From Pseudoips prasinana (Eukaryota; Arthropoda; Insecta; Lepidoptera; Nolidae), in the NCBI GenBank assembly GCA_951640165.1, contig OX621255.1:5952001-6016000 (forward strand): DNA of 64,000 nucleotides, in the 5' to 3' direction. Shown here one piece after another: positions 42,386 through 52,150 of this stretch (positions are counted from its first letter, which is position 1; each line of letters begins with the position of its first letter). Under the pieces are notes generated by a model that saw only the letters and a program-made list of their open reading frames with translations, ran no database searches and was not told the DNA's origin. The position numbers were made by a program, and so were the translations under genes.

Positions 42386-44663
42386 CAGTGCGTCAAGAAA
42401 GTCGTGAAAATAAATGAGGGCGCCACCATCTGTTACATGGTATCCCATACACTTCGGCTGAAAAGTCTTGATACTTGGATTTTTTTTAAATATTAAACTA
42501 GCTACCGTCCACGTCAAAGGTTATGAAAACTAGGGCGGAGGAGAAACAACAAAACAATAACAACTGTTTATAATATTTATTTATTATTCGGAGTCCAAAT
42601 AATTTGAGTCCAGGTATTCGACTCCCGAAATGTCGCCTGAAACCCCAGAGTAATCCGACAGGTCGAATTCTGCCTCTTCAGATTCACTGGAACTATCGTC
42701 GCCTACTGAAATAACGAGTCTGTCTATATCTTGATAAAGAGTTCCTCCACGGGTGAAATACTGCTTTTCTAATGCAATGACGTGGTCTACACAATTTTTA
42801 CATTCTTGTGGAGATATTGAATTAATCAGCTAATTTTGCAACATCTTGACTACCAACATTCTCTTCTGCAATTCTTCTTTTGCTATTGCCCAAACTAACT
42901 CAATTGGGTTCAAATCACAGTGGTAAGGTGGCAATCTTATCACTGTGTGTCCATGTTCTCCCAAAAGTTCATCAATATGGTACACCGGTTCTGGTTTATG
43001 TTTTTTTACAAGCATCAATAATGATGGTTTCCGCAATGTTTCATCAAATGATATATTATTTTCTAGTAGCCACAATTTAATTTCATCAACTCTTGATGCA
43101 GATGTAGGAGCCTGGAAAAAAACTTAATTTAGTAGTTGTCCCATTTCAGTTTCAACCTAAAAAGGATCTATACATTAATATGGGAGCATCAATCATTTAA
43201 GTACCTTTTTAATAATATAATTATAAAATGTGTGTGAATAATTAACTCATCAAACCCACAAAAACTGTGCCAAACATGTTCACTAAAAATCTATATCTGG
43301 ATGTTGCCAATATAGCAGGTAAAATATCTATCAAATCTCAAACACAGCACTAACATAGTTATATTATAAAATAAAGTAAATGTAATAAGGAAATATTACA
43401 ATACCTTGTTTGTTATAATAGAGTGATAAGGTGCATTATCCATTACAATTATTGATGGTTCAGTTATATTCGGCACTAGCTTTTCAGTGACCCATTTTGT
43501 AAAATTATTTGCATTCATCTCGGAATGGTAATCCTCTTGCTTGTTTTTACCAGTAAAAATTAACAGTGCATTAGGCACAAAATCTTTCTCACTTCCGGCG
43601 TGTGCTATTATCCATCTTTTCCCTTTAGACACATCTTACTGGACACCAGCAACATTAATAGACTGCCAACATTTTCTCACTTTGTATGACTCATGTATAT
43701 AGCTCTCATCCAAATAAATAATGTTTTTTGGAGCTCTTCGGGCAATCTTCTGTTTTCAAGTATTGCTTTTAAATAATACTCGCGTTTTGAGGCAATTGCG
43801 GGTTTTTCAATGAGGGCCATTCTATTTATTTGGCATTTCTAAAATTTAAAGCCAATTGAAATTAAAATTTGTCTTAGAAGTTCATGGCTGCCATTAAAAC
43901 CTAATTCTTCCTTCACCACTACCAATAGTTTTCGTAGTGTAGGTACTTCTTTCTGTACTGTGTAAAAAAACTGAACTTTTTGCCGTATGGCACATATATC
44001 AAAATTATTGATCTGTTTCTTAGGTCGCCCTTTCCTATGTTTTCCAGGAGTTACAAATTTACCTCCATCCTTCATACCTTCGTCTACTATGCGCCTCACT
44101 GTGCTTTCAGATGCACCTGAAACCAATAAAAGCATGTTAAGTAACAATTACCATATTCACATCTAAATAAATAATACAAAAGTATCAAAACCGTTGATGG
44201 TGTAGTATAATTAATAGGTATATTTCGTAACGTCAACTAAATGTAAACAATGCGATAAAACATATCAATTACGCTGAAAAATTAATGATTGAGATTATAG
44301 TTTCTTTATTATAGTTTTACATTATAATATATGTACTTACCGGTTAATTTTGCCGTTCGACCGTAAACATCGTCCAAATCGGAAAGCAACTTTCCCGCTC
44401 GAAATTCAGCCATACACTCTTGAAAAGCCGTCAATATGACTTTTCTCGCACCACTCTTATAAACATTTTTATTCATTTTTAATCTCTAAACGGTTAAACG
44501 ATAGAAACAATTCGAAATATCCCAAAATATCCAAGAGCACAACGACAATAATTAATACGAAATGACAGGTGAAGTACTTAGTATGACCGGTACTTCAGTG
44601 TTGCCAATACAAGCAACGAAGTAGTTCCAAAAACATTCTTTTCACGACTTTCTTGACAGACTG
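42386..44663 (-). mobile_element. Sailor-like (long-spacer) Tc1/mariner-superfamily element, 2278 bp
   Basis: The ends CAGTGCGTCAAGAAAGTCGT and, reversed, CAGTCTGTCAAGAAAGTCGT form a 25-bp inverted repeat with two mismatches. TA is present on both sides (42384-42385, 44664-44665). CAGTG-type ends and TA duplication fit the IS630-Tc1-mariner superfamily. Inside is one broken transposase gene on the minus strand. Confidence 0.85.
42584..44476 (-). pseudogene. Long-spacer DDE transposase gene with two introns, inactivated
   Basis: Exon 1 (44341-44476) starts MNKNVYKSGARKVILTAF and ends phase 1 before GTAAGT; exon 2 resumes at 44116 (TGASESTVRRIVDEGMK, then a GKHRKGRPKKQ basic linker). The first catalytic Asp is in IIYLDESY (codon 43708-43710), the second in IVMDNAPYH (43438-43440). 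Intron 2 (43112-43404, GT-AG, phase 0) follows. The Glu is in YHCDLNPIELVWA (42899-42901), 81 residues after the second Asp. An acidic tail (DDSSSESEEAEF) ends at 42584. Damage: TAG at 43839-43841, a frameshift near 43715-43760, TAA at 43636-43638 and a frameshift near 42847. The layout recalls the DD82E Sailor group; that name is from memory. Confidence 0.8.
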
Positions 44664-44703
44664 TAACTTATTTTGATGAAAGTTTGTAGTAATATAGGTT
44701 ATA

Positions 44704-45991
44704 ATAGGTCTTTACCTATGAAATTGCCGTTTTGTATGAAAAAATTTAAACGAATTTTTTTCATGAATTTTTTTATTTGTATTAATCGAAGTAATCACCC
44801 ATGCAATCAATGCATCTTTGCCAACGCAGTGGCAGTTTATTGATGCCCTTCTTAAAGAAATCAGCTGGACGGGAGGCAACAAATTCTTCAAAGGCATTTT
44901 GTACTGCCTCTCGGGTATTGAATTTTTTTCCCGCCAAGAAGTTATCCAAATTCTGGAAAAAGTAGTAGTCTGTAGGCGCAAGGTCTGGTGAGTAGGGCGG
45001 ATGACGGAGAGCTTCCAACCCCAGTTCTTGCAACTTGGAGACCGTCTGCTGTGCAGTATGAGGTCGCGCGTTGTCGTGCAGGAGCAGCGGAGACGAGCGA
45101 TTGACCAATGCTGGTTGGAGATGCGCCAGCTTCTCCATCATTGTGCTCAGTTCTTCACAGTACACATCTGCAGTAATGCTCACCCCGTTTGGTAAGAAGC
45201 TGTGATGAATCACACCGGCGCTAGACCACCAAACAGTGACCATCACTTTTCTAGGGGTAAGTTTTCGTTTAGGGCATTGTTTAGGTGCTGAACCAGGATC
45301 CAACCAACTTGCTGAGCGCTTGCGGTTATCAAACAGAATCCATTTTTCATCGCAGGTAACAATGCGGTTCAAAATTCCTTCATTTGTGTGTCTGTTGAGC
45401 AGTGCAAGGCACGTCTCGACGCGTACTTCGCGCTGGCGATCATTGAGTTCGTGGGGCACCCATTTGTCAAGCTTTTTTACCTTGCCAATTTGACGCAAAT
45501 GGACCAATATTGTTTTGACGCTAACGTCGAAAGCTGCTGCTAATTCAGCCGTAGATTGTGTATCATCAGCTTCCACAACCGCCTTTAATTCGTCATTGTC
45601 GACCAAAGTCTTCGGACGACCGCGAGGTTCATTTTTCAGGTCGAAATTTCCAGAACGGAAGCGAGCAAACCAATAACAGGTGGTGCGTTGGTTTGTAGTG
45701 TTAGCTCCGTAAACGTCATTGATGTTGCGTGCCGCTTGTGCCGCGTTGCTGCCACGACGGTACTCATATTCCATAATTACTCGAATTTTTAACGTATCCA
45801 TGATGACGAAAAAGATTGAAATGCGATGAAAATGTAACACTAATCAATAAAGAAATGACTACTTTTGGAAAAAAGAATCCATGTTTTTAAAATAAAATTA
45901 ATTTGAAATTAGAATTCTTAGCCAAACAAAAATTATTTTGATTTGAAATGGCCAGTACTGCAGAACGGCAATTTCATAGGTAAAGACCTAA
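44704..45991 (-). mobile_element. Mariner transposon copy 4 (1288 bp, inverted)
   Basis: TA at 44702-44703 and 45992-45993. It lies 41 bases from the Sailor-like element, in the same host Helitron. One silent difference from the majority was found (CGT for CGA in an Arg codon near the C-terminus). Confidence 0.95.
44782..45801 (-). CDS. Mariner transposase, intact
   Basis: Minus-strand gene for the same 339-residue D,D34D transposase as copies 1 and 3, antisense to the host gene in whose predicted intron it lies. The start is at MDTLKIR; the stop TAA is at 44782-44784. The paired helix-turn-helix region, WVPHEL and D151, D243, D278 are intact. The single difference, in the Arg codon of LPLRWQRC, is silent. 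Confidence 0.95.
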   Translation of the reverse strand: MDTLKIRVIMEYEYRRGSNAAQAARNINDVYGANTTNQRTTCYWFARFRSGNFDLKNEPRGRPKTLVDNDELKAVVEADDTQSTAELAAAFDVSVKTILVHLRQIGKVKKLDKWVPHELNDRQREVRVETCLALLNRHTNEGILNRIVTCDEKWILFDNRKRSASWLDPGSAPKQCPKRKLTPRKVMVTVWWSSAGVIHHSFLPNGVSITADVYCEELSTMMEKLAHLQPALVNRSSPLLLHDNARPHTAQQTVSKLQELGLEALRHPPYSPDLAPTDYYFFQNLDNFLAGKKFNTREAVQNAFEEFVASRPADFFKKGINKLPLRWQRCIDCMGDYFD

Positions 45992-46089
45992 TATATCCGA
46001 ATTTACCTGTGTTAATAGTTATATGTTATCGGCTATATTTATAAAATTTAACGCGGGTTTAACCGTGGGGCACAGATAGTATTTATATA

Positions 46090-46210
46090 TTCCTATATAC
46101 CTACATATTATAGGTAAATGACTCCCAGACACAGAACAAACAATCGTACACAACGCAAAGATTGGTCTGGTTTAGCAATCAGGCTCACTAATCACTAGAC
46201 CAAAATAGGT
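46090..46210 (-). mobile_element. SINE family E copy
   Basis: cccagacacagaacaaacaa, then caatcaggctcactaatcac and tagaccaaaata, the reverse of the E body and head. Confidence 0.6.
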
Positions 46211-46239
46211 CTTAAACATTTTAACTGTTGCTTAACAAT

Positions 46240-46622
46240 ATACATTTTTTTTTTAATTCAGTTTTACGGCTCTGGCTTCTTCGGCCTTATGAGCCTTCCG
46301 TGAAATATATTATTATTTCATTTATTTTCATCATGCCAAGTAAAGTCCGTCACAGTCAAGTCATACGTAGTCCTTGTCATACCCCAGTAAAGCAGTGGAG
46401 ACTTTACTAGAAGCTTTTATGGAGTTTTGGTTACAACACGGAAAATCACAATTCACGGCAATATCGCACTTTCCTCCACTTGTGTACGTTTTCGAAGATG
46501 TTACGTCTAAAAATCCACCATATTTACACATAAAAACTCGAATTTACACCAGTTTTTGAAAATAAAACATAGCCTCGATGCGTCTTTTTCCGCGTTGGCG
46601 CCAAAACTCTCTCACAATGTAC
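46240..46622 (-). mobile_element. SINE-like retroelement family K, copy 1
   Basis: A poly(T) tract at the left (poly(A) on the minus strand) is followed by ttacggctctggcttcttcg; the other end is tccgcgttggcgccaaaact. Same order as 60318-60680. A weak flanking repeat (caatatacat and caatgtacaat) may be the target duplication. Confidence 0.65.
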
Positions 46623-47151
46623 AATGTTTACCTAGGGTTGCCATATCTAAAATTTGGTAACCAGGACAAGACAAAAAAAAATCCCCGAGTTTTCGTCGGT
46701 CATTCACACTGCGACCTAAGACTTTAAAATTTTAAACCCGGACTACAAATCAAACCCCGCGCGGACGCTCCCCGGACACCCTCTAAACTAGGCCAAATCC
46801 GGGGAAATGGAAGGATCCGGATGGATGGCAACCCTATGTTTATGTTTTTTTTAACTTGAAGAGCGTGAAATTAAACAAATTAAAGAGATTTTCATTCATA
46901 TCATTTTATTAATTACTGTAATAATTCTATGATAATTTTAGATCTTAAAACTATTAATAATCGATAGTAGACTTTCAAATGGTTGTCAGTGATAAAAATA
47001 TAAATAGGGTAGGAGAATTATTAAAGAGGCATTCTTTGTACGACGGTAGATGAGAACGTTACTTTGTTCGATTAAATTTTGTGTGTGCAAAATATCTCGG
47101 AGTTTTAATATGCAGAACCTACGAGTGCGTAATAGTATGTTACATTTTGTC
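46623..47151. other. Intronic sequence, unassigned
   Basis: Nothing recognised apart from AT-rich runs. Confidence 0.4.
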
Positions 47152-47287
47152 CAGACGCCAGCACATCCAGCTACTCCAATCTGTCAAATTTGCCCAATTG
47201 AAAGTGAACCTTATGCTTATGTGTTAAAGTTAAAAATCTATAGAATTAATTTGACAGATTGGGGTAGCTGGATGTGCTGGCGTCTGT
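47152..47287. mobile_element. MITE family G copy 3
   Basis: Ends agacgccagcacatccagct and agctggatgtgctggcgtct. The interior (gcccaattgaaagtgaacct) matches 18160-18185. Confidence 0.8.
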
Positions 47288-47801
47288 ACATATTACTAGA
47301 GTACTGTTTGTGCATATAAATCGTGATCAATTTAAAAAAGAAAAGTCAGACACATAACAGCCATAACATAAATATTTGAAACAAGTATCAGTAACACTTC
47401 TACAACAAAATTCCCAATGACATCAGACAACTGTCAATCAACAAATTTAAAACAAAGAATTAAAGCCAAATTTTCTAATTATATTAATTAATGACAAAAT
47501 TAGTCAGTAGTATGTAGATTTAATTCAATGCTTATAAATAATTAATATGTAAAGAAACGTTAATGTTGTCATGATTAAAAAAAAACTATTCCTACTGCTT
47601 TTTTGGTAGAATTTATCAGTATTGCTACGTCAAGAACTACGCAACTGTAAATTCGGAAACGTCACATGCATGACGATAAAAAAAAGAACCGGATGGATGT
47701 ATAATATATCCAGTTTTGTATTTATAATCTGTGGCTGTTGTAAAAAAATGAACTGACTTCAATTTTTCTGGCCATAAGCGGTTTAAACAAATAATATTTA
47801 C
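47288..47801. other. AT-rich intronic sequence
   Basis: Nothing recognised. Confidence 0.4.
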
Positions 47802-47986
47802 TAGCTGTGGCCCATGGTTTTACTCGGTTCAAACATTATACATTAGTATAGCCTATGTGTTATTCAGATATATTACCTATATTACTACAAAGTTTCATCA
47901 AAATCCGTTCGGTAGTTTTTGCCTGAAAGAATAACAAACATCCAGAAATCCATACTTACAAACTTTCGCATTCATAATATTAGTAT
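47802..47986 (-). mobile_element. Helitron subtype A, diverged
   Basis: ctagctgtggcccatggttt .. tactacaaagtttcatcaaa .. cattcataatattagta, reverse orientation. Confidence 0.65.
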
Positions 47987-48232
47987 GATTACCATCAAAA
48001 AAATAATTTCACAAACAACGGGAGAAACCGCGTGACATACATACTAAATACGATTGATGCAGCTCATTGATGTCTTACTACACTGCTAGGACCTAGGCCA
48101 TAGTGAGAGGCCATAGGCCATAGTCCACTACGCTGCCTTAGTGCGGGTTGACAGACTTCAAAGTTACTGTTTATTTAAATTTCCTTGATGAATTTATTTT
48201 GAACTGAAAAGGTACTCATTGCACATTTGCTG

Positions 48233-48480
48233 ACGGTCACCGTTGCCTAGTTGGTAGTGCTCCTGTCTACGAATATGGTGGTACTGGGTTCGAATCCCGG
48301 TAAGTGCACATATTTGTGTGATGAGCACGAATATTTGTTTCTGAGTCATGGATGTTTTCTATGTATATAAGTATTTATCTATCTATATAAGTATGTATAT
48401 CGTCGCCTGGTACCCATAGTACAAGCTTTGCTTAGTTTTGGGCTAGGATGATCTGTGTGACATTGTCCCGAGATATTATT
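48233..48480 (+). mobile_element. SINE family A copy
   Basis: gacggtcaccgttgcctagt head, gggttcgaatcccggtaagt B box, cattgtcccgagatatta tail. Confidence 0.85.
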
Positions 48481-48770
48481 TATCGAAAGGAAAACTAATT
48501 TAGGCGGAATTGTACTTAATAAGTTTTTGTATGGATTGTAGCTCATATTATATTCCAACCCAGCAAAGTTACATCAACTGAGGACTTGTACAAAAACCCA
48601 CTTCAGATCCTAGACTAGTCGCAAAATTCTCACGCATGCTATGCATATAAAGAAGCTCAGAATGCAAGTAGAAGCCCCGCGGTTCGGCCATACTGCCTCA
48701 GCCAGCCGAAAGGTCTTTCCTTTTGTGTCTGTAGCATAGCATATTATTCAGATTGATCATTTCTGGTCTG
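48481..48770. other. Intronic sequence, unassigned
   Basis: Nothing recognised. Confidence 0.35.
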
Positions 48771-49011
48771 GGGCTTTACCGGCTAAGTCGCCGAACATCG
48801 ATTTCTTAAATAGCGTTCAAATAAATAAAGGTTAAAAATGACTTACTCAATCGTTAAATCGGCTTCCATGAGCACATGTGACGTCATAAATGGTCCGGAA
48901 TCGATTGTCAACGTTGAAGCCGATTAAACGATTGATTAAGTCATTTTTAACCTTTATTTATTTGAACGCCATTTAAGAAATCGATGTTCGGCGTCTTAGC
49001 CGGTAGTGCGC
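48771..49011. mobile_element. MITE family F copy 4 with CTG duplication
   Basis: gggctttaccggctaagtcg to cgtcttagccggtagtgcgc. CTG at 48768-48770 and 49012-49014. Confidence 0.8.
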
Positions 49012-49165
49012 CTGGTCTAGTGCTTAGTGACCCTGACTGCTAAGCTAGAGGTTGAGGGTTCGCTCCCCACCCAGGAGGACGTTTCCTCCTGGGTGGGGAG
49101 CGAACCCTCGGTGATGAGCGTGATTATTTATTCTTTATGGGTGTAATTTATCTATAATATATATT
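49012..49165 (+). mobile_element. SINE family E with an internal inverted copy
   Basis: gtctagtgcttagtgaccct head, ggttcgctccccacccagg B box, then the same B-box region inverted (see 49054-49109), then the gatgagcgtgattatttatt body. Confidence 0.7.
49054..49109. repeat. Perfect 26-bp palindrome with 4-base loop
   Basis: 49054-49079 and 49084-49109 are exact reverse complements around cgtt. Other family E copies have a single arm. Confidence 0.92.
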
Positions 49166-49242
49166 GATACGCTGTATAGATTTAGTTTATTTTATATCTA
49201 TGTAGGTTTAATGTAGTTTTTAATTTTTACTTATATAGTTAT

Positions 49243-49385
49243 ACTAATCGTGCCCCGTGTTTGAACCCGCGTTAATATTTATAAATTATAGCCTATGTGA
49301 TATTCGGATGTATAACCTATATTACTACAAAGTTTCATCAAAATCCGTTGTGTAATTTTTGCGTGAAAGAGTAACAAACATAGAT
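49243..49385 (-). mobile_element. Helitron subtype A, decayed
   Basis: cgtgccccgtgtttgaaccc .. tactacaaagtttcatcaaa .. gtgaaagagtaacaaacat; both ends eroded. Confidence 0.5.
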
Positions 49386-49399
49386 AAATTATTTTAAGA

Positions 49400-49648
49400 C
49401 GGTCACCGAAGCCTAGTTGGTAGTGCTCCTGCCTACGTAGCTGGTGGTCCTGGGTTTGAATCCCGGTAAGTGCAAATATTTGTGTGATGAGCACGAATAT
49501 TTGTTTCTGAGTCATGGATGTTTTCTATGTATTTAAGTATTTATCTATCTATATAAGTATGTATATCGTCGCCTGGTACCCATAGTACAAGCTTTGCTTA
49601 GTTTGGGGCTAGGTTGATCTGTGTGACATTGTCCCCTATATATTATAT

Positions 49649-49652
<4 letters not shown>
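49400..49652 (+). mobile_element. SINE family A copy
   Basis: gacggtcaccgaagcctagt head to cattgtcccctatatattat; ends at the poly(A) run. Confidence 0.85.

Positions 49653-49654
<2 letters not shown>

Positions 49655-49691
<37 letters not shown>
49655..49691. repeat. Poly(A) run, about 37 bases
   Basis: A pure A tract between two SINE A sequences. Its length is liable to assembly or sequencing error. Confidence 0.9.
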
Positions 49692-49694
<3 letters not shown>

Positions 49695-49800
49695 TTTATC
49701 CACCTATATAAGTATGTATCGTGGCCTGGTACCCATAGTACAAGCTTTGCTAAGTTTGGGGCTAGGATGATCTGTGCGACATTGTCCCTATATATATATA
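49692..49800 (+). mobile_element. SINE family A, 3' half
   Basis: gtatttatccacctatataa .. ggggctaggatgatctgtgc .. cattgtccctata; no head. The preceding SINE and poly(A) probably separate it from its own 5' part. Confidence 0.65.
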
Positions 49801-49839
49801 GATATGATTCATTAATATATACGCATTTATAATATTAGT

Positions 49840-49995
49840 GGGATCTCATCATGAAATCAAGAAGTCCACGGGCAAATGCCTCCCCCAAGAATCATCTTGA
49901 GGGGATATGCCATAATCGCCATGCTTGGCAGACTGGTTGGCGATTGCAGTATGATGTTCGTAATACTCAGAAAGAAGCTGCTGCCCATCCCCTAG
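49840..49995 (+). repeat. Family M repeat
   Basis: gggatatgccataatcgcca, cttggcagactggttggcga and gcagtatgatgttcgtaata. Confidence 0.6.
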
Positions 49996-50116
49996 TAGTT
50001 TTATCTACTATATATCTTAAATATGTAAATATTTCATTGTAATGTGTTAATACAAATTGGTTGCTATAGTACATACAAGTGCTGCCTAGTTTGGTATCAG
50101 ATAATAATATATATAA

Positions 50117-50437
50117 CTAGCTGTGCCCCGCGGTTTTACCCGCGTTAAATTTTATAAATTATCACAGCTCCTCCCCCGTAGGTAATAGCGTGATAATATG
50201 TAGCCTATATGTTGACCCGACCTCTTAGTAATATTCATACAAAATTTGAAGTAAATCCATGCAGTACTTTTTGAGTTTAGCCCGGACATACATACAGACA
50301 AACAGACTCACAGACAAAAATTCTAAAAACTTTATTTTTGGCTTCGATATCGACAGCAGATCACGCCCCAAGCACCCTTTTTAAAAAATATTTAAAGTAC
50401 AGTTTTAACTTTCCTACGATTTTATTATATGTATAGA
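50117..50437 (-). mobile_element. Helitron subtype B, head-to-head partner 1
   Basis: Complete reverse copy with CTAG at 50117-50120 (plus strand), the hairpin next to it, and the 5' TC complement (GA) at 50436-50437. Confidence 0.8.
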
Positions 50438-50614
50438 TCACAGTAATATTATAAAGGCGAAAGTTTGTGAGTGTGTATGTCTGTTACTTCTTCACGTCTA
50501 AACGGCTAGTGCGATTTGATTAATATTTAGTATGGAGTTAGCGGACACCCTGGATTAACACATAGGCTATAATTTATAAAGTTTAACGCGGGTAATACCG
50601 CTGGGCACAGCTAG
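50438..50614 (+). mobile_element. Helitron subtype A, head-to-head partner 2
   Basis: TCACAGTAATATTATAAAGG to gcgggtaataccgctgggc and CTAG|T. Its first base directly follows the last base of the subtype B copy. Confidence 0.8.
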
Positions 50615-50898
50615 TTATCTATATTCCATAAAAAGTCATCCAGTCGTTATAAAATTAAAGCTTTTCAAATTGATGAATAGGTTATTACTTTATTACCCCA
50701 AGGCCGAAGTATACGTAACAGAGTTATATTTATAGGTTGGGTGTCCCAGTAACCTGCATAGCTCCGATCAAGTTAAATGTCAGACACCTCGTGATGAGAC
50801 GGCGGCGGAATAAATTGCATGTTTAAATATGTAGGCCAGGTAACAACACTTGAGTGTATCGTCCAACAAAACATAGTAAATATTTTTTTTTTATAATA
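50615..50898. other. Intronic sequence, unassigned
   Basis: Nothing recognised. Confidence 0.35.
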
Positions 50899-51010
50899 AT
50901 ATCTGGGGACAATGTCACACAGATCATCCTAGCCCCAAACTAAGCAAAGCTTGTACTATGGGTACCAGGTGACGATATACATACTTATATAGATAGATAA
51001 ATACTAAATA
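50899..51010 (-). mobile_element. SINE family A, 3' half
   Basis: atatctggggacaatgtcac to tatatagatagataaatact; the head is missing. Confidence 0.7.
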
Positions 51011-51032
51011 TAAATAAATATGTTTAACTTTG

Positions 51033-51333
51033 CCTCGTTGGTCTAGCGGTAGCGTGTTCACCCGCAGAGAATGAGGTCCTGGATTCAAATCCCCGGTTGG
51101 GGAAAAATTTCTCAGTATCAGTTCGAAGTCTGGGAGCACGTAAAGCCATCGGTCCTGTACTTGACCTCTTTCTGGCCGTGTCGCTAGGCGTCCCATCGGA
51201 TCACGACAGTGATGGAATAGAAAGTGCTCCTGTGTTTGCTCACCCACTTGTGCACTATAACATGTCCCGCACAGATGGCTAATCTCTATTGAGACTGGCC
51301 GCCGTGGCCGAAATTCGGCTAGGAGGACATTAT
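51033..51333 (+). mobile_element. SINE family B copy
   Basis: cgttggtctagcggtagcgt, ggtcctggattcaaatcccc, gccgtggccgaaattcggct, then a cattattatt tail; internal deletion of about 40 bp. Confidence 0.8.
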
Positions 51334-51441
51334 TATTATGTTTAACTTTACTTAAAGCTATTTAATTAAAATTAAACTAAAAAAGTGAGGACAAAACTTT
51401 GTCTTATGAGCACGATTATTGTTCTGTATGGATGTAATTTA

Positions 51442-51622
51442 TCCTACTAATATTATAAATGCGAAAGTTTGGGAGTTTGGTTGTATGGATGTTTGTTACT
51501 CTTTCACGAACTACCGAACGGATTTTGATGAAACTTTGTAGTAATATAGCTTATATATCCGAATAACACATAGGCTCAAATTTGTAAACTTTAACGCGGG
51601 TAAAACCGCGGGGCACAGCTAG
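51442..51622 (+). mobile_element. Helitron subtype A, well preserved
   Basis: A|TCCTACTAATATTATAAATG .. gcgggtaaaaccgcggggc .. CTAG|T. The best reference copy of subtype A in this window. Confidence 0.85.
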
Positions 51623-51624
51623 TA

Positions 51625-51836
51625 CAGTCAACAGCAAAAGTAGATGATCAAAGTCGGATATTCAATACTAATTATCATAAATTGCGACAAAATAGTGTGG
51701 TGGTGAAGAGTATCTAGTTGAAGGTGTGCGTGAGTGTTAAGTGTAAAAAATATTAACTAGTGAAAACTGCCGCCCAATAGCATCATAAACTCAAAACTCA
51801 GGTCCGATTTTGATCATCTACTTATGCTGTTGACTG
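51625..51836. mobile_element. TA-flanked MITE with 34-bp inverted ends
   Basis: CAGTCAACAGCAAAAGTAGA and, reversed, CAGTCAACAGCATAAGTAGA, continuing tgatcaaa. TA at 51623-51624 and 51837-51838. Its ends suggest the Tc1/mariner superfamily. It abuts the Helitron terminus, whose host T is part of this TA. Confidence 0.75.
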
Positions 51837-51910
51837 TACAACATAAGGTAAATTTGTGGATATAAATACCTCGTAAATAAATTTGTTATTTTAACCATTC
51901 ATATTAAATA

Positions 51911-52150
51911 TTTGAGGCGCTCTCAGCCAGTTACGCTCACCGGCCCGTACGTGATCGGCGACTTATGCAAGCTGTCTATAGATGGGTGACCGTCAAAGTG
52001 GTTTATTTTGAGCGTCGCCATGCTTCGGAGGGCACGTTAAGCTGTCGGTCCCGGTTGTAGTCATTAGACAACAGTCGATACGCCAAATCAGAGTACAACT
52101 GGGCGGCTTGAACAACCTGTCAGCAGGGTTACCAATGCGCATACGCCGAA
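51911..52150 (+). mobile_element. 5S rRNA-derived SINE, diverged
   Basis: gtgatcggcgacttatgcaa, ctatagatgggtgaccgtca, ggtcccggttgtagtcatta and ggcggcttgaacaac; one short deletion in the 5S part. Confidence 0.75.

Larger units (their letters stand above)
42314..46079 (+). mobile_element. Helitron subtype A hosting two DNA transposons
   Basis: 5' part TCCTACTAATATTATAAATG .. atttgttactctttcacaca at 42314-42385; middle acttattttgatgaaagttt at 44666-44701; 3' part tatccgaattta .. gcgggtttaaccgtggggc and ATAG at 45994-46079. With both inserts removed it is about 200 bp and matches 51442-51622 in order. Confidence 0.85.

Noticed and set aside
42830..44147. Three separate small genes on the minus strand
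   Set aside because: They are exons of one broken transposase: catalytic motifs, splice sites and shared inverted ends tie them together.
49655..49691. Poly(A) run as a LINE insertion signature
   Set aside because: No target duplication around it and no retroelement body directly 5' other than SINE A, which normally ends in (ATT)n. An expanded or mis-assembled homopolymer is as likely.
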